A program made the translations under genes and the position numbers. From RGIG5050 sp045636065 (GTDB lineage Bacteria; Verrucomicrobiota; Kiritimatiellia; RFP12; UBA1067), in the NCBI GenBank assembly GCA_045636065.1, contig JAZTWW010000039.1:1-16401 (forward strand): a stretch of DNA of 16,401 bases. Direction: 5' to 3'. Each line of letters begins with the position of its first letter. The stretch's first letter is position 1. The notes under the pieces are model-generated. The model was not told the DNA's origin and made no database searches. It worked only from the letters and a program-made list of their open reading frames with translations. Below, piece by piece: positions 15,920 to 16,401 of this stretch.

Positions 15920-16135
15920 TTACATGTCTCCGAGCTCGATGCGGATGGTCCTCGATTTCATTGCGCCAAGCTGCTGCGGTGTAGGCCCCTGCTCCGGAAG
16001 CGGCACGACAAGCTTCTCTCCGCACGCGGGACACTCCACGACCTGTCCGACCATGTCGAGCGATGCCTCGATCTCCTGATGGCATCCCTTGCAGAGGAAG
16101 GCGACGAACGCCGACGATTCCCTATGGTTGTCCAT
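15920..16135 (-). CDS. small zinc-ribbon protein of unknown function
   Basis: A 71-residue protein with two CxxC knuckles, Cys15/Cys18 (CKGC) and Cys35/Cys38 (CPAC), spaced as in a zinc ribbon. The stretch IEASLDMVGQVVECPACGEKLVVP is typical of short zinc ribbons that are common, often as N-terminal domains, in planctomycete and verrucomicrobial proteins. The tail after residue 46 is Pro/Gln-rich and then basic, with no domain I can name. The start ATG at 16135 has AAGGGAG 8 bases upstream; a GTG at 16144 lies within this site and is less likely. It is first in the minus-strand operon. It could be a nucleic-acid or protein adaptor; function is not known. Confidence 0.75.
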   Translation of the reverse strand: MDNHRESSAFVAFLCKGCHQEIEASLDMVGQVVECPACGEKLVVPLPEQGPTPQQLGAMKSRTIRIELGDM

Positions 16136-16180
16136 GATAAACACTCCCTTCGAAAGCAGCAGCTTGTTTTTACAGACTGC

Positions 16181-16209
16181 ATTTTACACCATTTCACGGA
16201 AAAACGCAA
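16181..16209 (-). promoter_or_regulatory. promoter of the zinc-ribbon/GT/nuclease operon
   Basis: On the minus strand TTGCGT (16209-16204) and TAAAAT (16186-16181) are 17 bp apart. Transcription would begin near 16174, giving a leader of about 40 bases before the ATG at 16135. It is divergent from the rightward promoter at 16247-16275, and the AT-rich stretch between them (about 16211-16240) is shared. Confidence 0.6.
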
Positions 16210-16246
16210 GGCAAATCAAGGGTATGAAATTTTTTTATTTTCCCTC

Positions 16247-16275
16247 TTGCATTCGAATCTGCTTTTTGGTATACT
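16247..16275 (+). promoter_or_regulatory. strong rightward promoter with AT-rich upstream element
   Basis: TTGCAT (16247-16252) and TATACT (16270-16275) are separated by 17 bp, with TGG before the -10 as in the other rightward promoters. A T-rich block (about 16229-16240) lies just upstream of the -35 and could act as an UP element. The transcript would begin near 16282 and continue past the window end. Confidence 0.8.
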
Positions 16276-16283
16276 ACACACCC

Positions 16284-16374
16284 GTCGCCCCGCGAGAGGC
16301 GGCCCGATCTTTGAGAGACGATGGTGCTTTAAATGGCGCTGAACTTCTGCCGGAAGCGTTGCTTCCACCGGAAG
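16284..16374 (+). promoter_or_regulatory. structured 5' leader with alternative hairpins
   Basis: After the predicted start the transcript has a 6-bp hairpin, GTCGCC/GGCGGC (16284-16289 with 16298-16303). A GATCTTTGAGAG stretch (16306-16317), faintly like the boxA region of rRNA leaders, follows. Then come alternating complementary blocks: CTTC (16344-16347), GGAAGC (16352-16357), GCTTCC (16361-16366) and GGAAG (16370-16374). GCTTCC can pair with the GGAAG on either side but not with both, and the right-hand choice touches the purine-rich AAGGGAGG (16372-16379). This could be a translational or transcriptional switch; no known riboswitch class is recognised. Confidence 0.35.
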
Positions 16375-16385
16375 GGAGGCGGAAT

Positions 16386-16401
16386 GTGGATGTGATAGAC
16401 G
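16386..16401 (+). CDS. possible start of a gene running off the right end
   Basis: AAGGGAGG (16372-16379) is a good ribosome-binding site. A GTG at 16386 lies 6 bases beyond it, and a second GTG in the same frame is at 16392; the frame is open to the window end. ATGs at 16384 and 16390 run into a stop almost at once. Only five codons are visible, so product and reality are unknown. If the downstream sequence is an RNA gene, this start is spurious. Confidence 0.25.

Overview
The window is a gene-dense, GC-rich stretch from a diderm bacterium. Features pointing to Gram-negative cell architecture are a Pal-type OmpA lipoprotein, a Tat translocon and a periplasmic-type peptide importer without a lipobox. 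A 71-residue zinc-ribbon protein of a style common in Planctomycetes-Verrucomicrobia relatives, a tiny AURKAIP1/COX24-type basic protein and frequent CTT, AGG and ATA codons in GC-rich genes make a member of the PVC superphylum (for example a Verrucomicrobia/Kiritimatiellae-like organism) my best guess. This placement is an inference; no rRNA gene is visible.

Layout. 1-258 is a regulatory stretch with a sigma70-type promoter, followed by an M20 metallopeptidase (259-1620). A second promoter precedes a tight seven-gene run (1700-10112): yejA, yejB, yejE, a half-length yejF-like ATPase, an alkaline phosphatase, a YibE/F-like membrane protein and a second alkaline-phosphatase-superfamily enzyme. 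A third promoter drives long-form hisG (10181-11050). Then comes a run with short gaps or overlaps: a 29-residue COX24/bS22-like protein, pal, a TatA/B-family gene, tatC and a KtrB/TrkH potassium channel subunit (11130-14128). On the minus strand, ending convergently against ktrB, lies a three-gene operon: zinc ribbon, an N-domain-only glycosyltransferase-like protein and a membrane-anchored DNA/RNA non-specific endonuclease (16135 down to 14136). The right end holds a divergent promoter region and the structured start of a rightward transcript that leaves the window.

How the genes work together. The M20 peptidase and the Yej importer suggest peptide uptake and hydrolysis, and the two phosphatase-superfamily enzymes suggest release of phosphate or headgroups outside the cytoplasm. 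Pal, Tat and KtrB are envelope functions. The nuclease is predicted to be anchored in the inner membrane, with its catalytic domain outside the cytoplasm.

The most interesting points are: the importer has only one ATPase half, where YejF normally carries two; TatC has Ala at the position of the signal-binding Glu of its usual HLxELR motif; four rightward promoters share a TGG-extended -10 at exactly 17 bp spacing; a convergent hairpin pairs the stop codons of two opposing genes; and the right-edge leader contains alternating CTTC/GGAAG blocks that could form mutually exclusive hairpins next to a ribosome-binding site.
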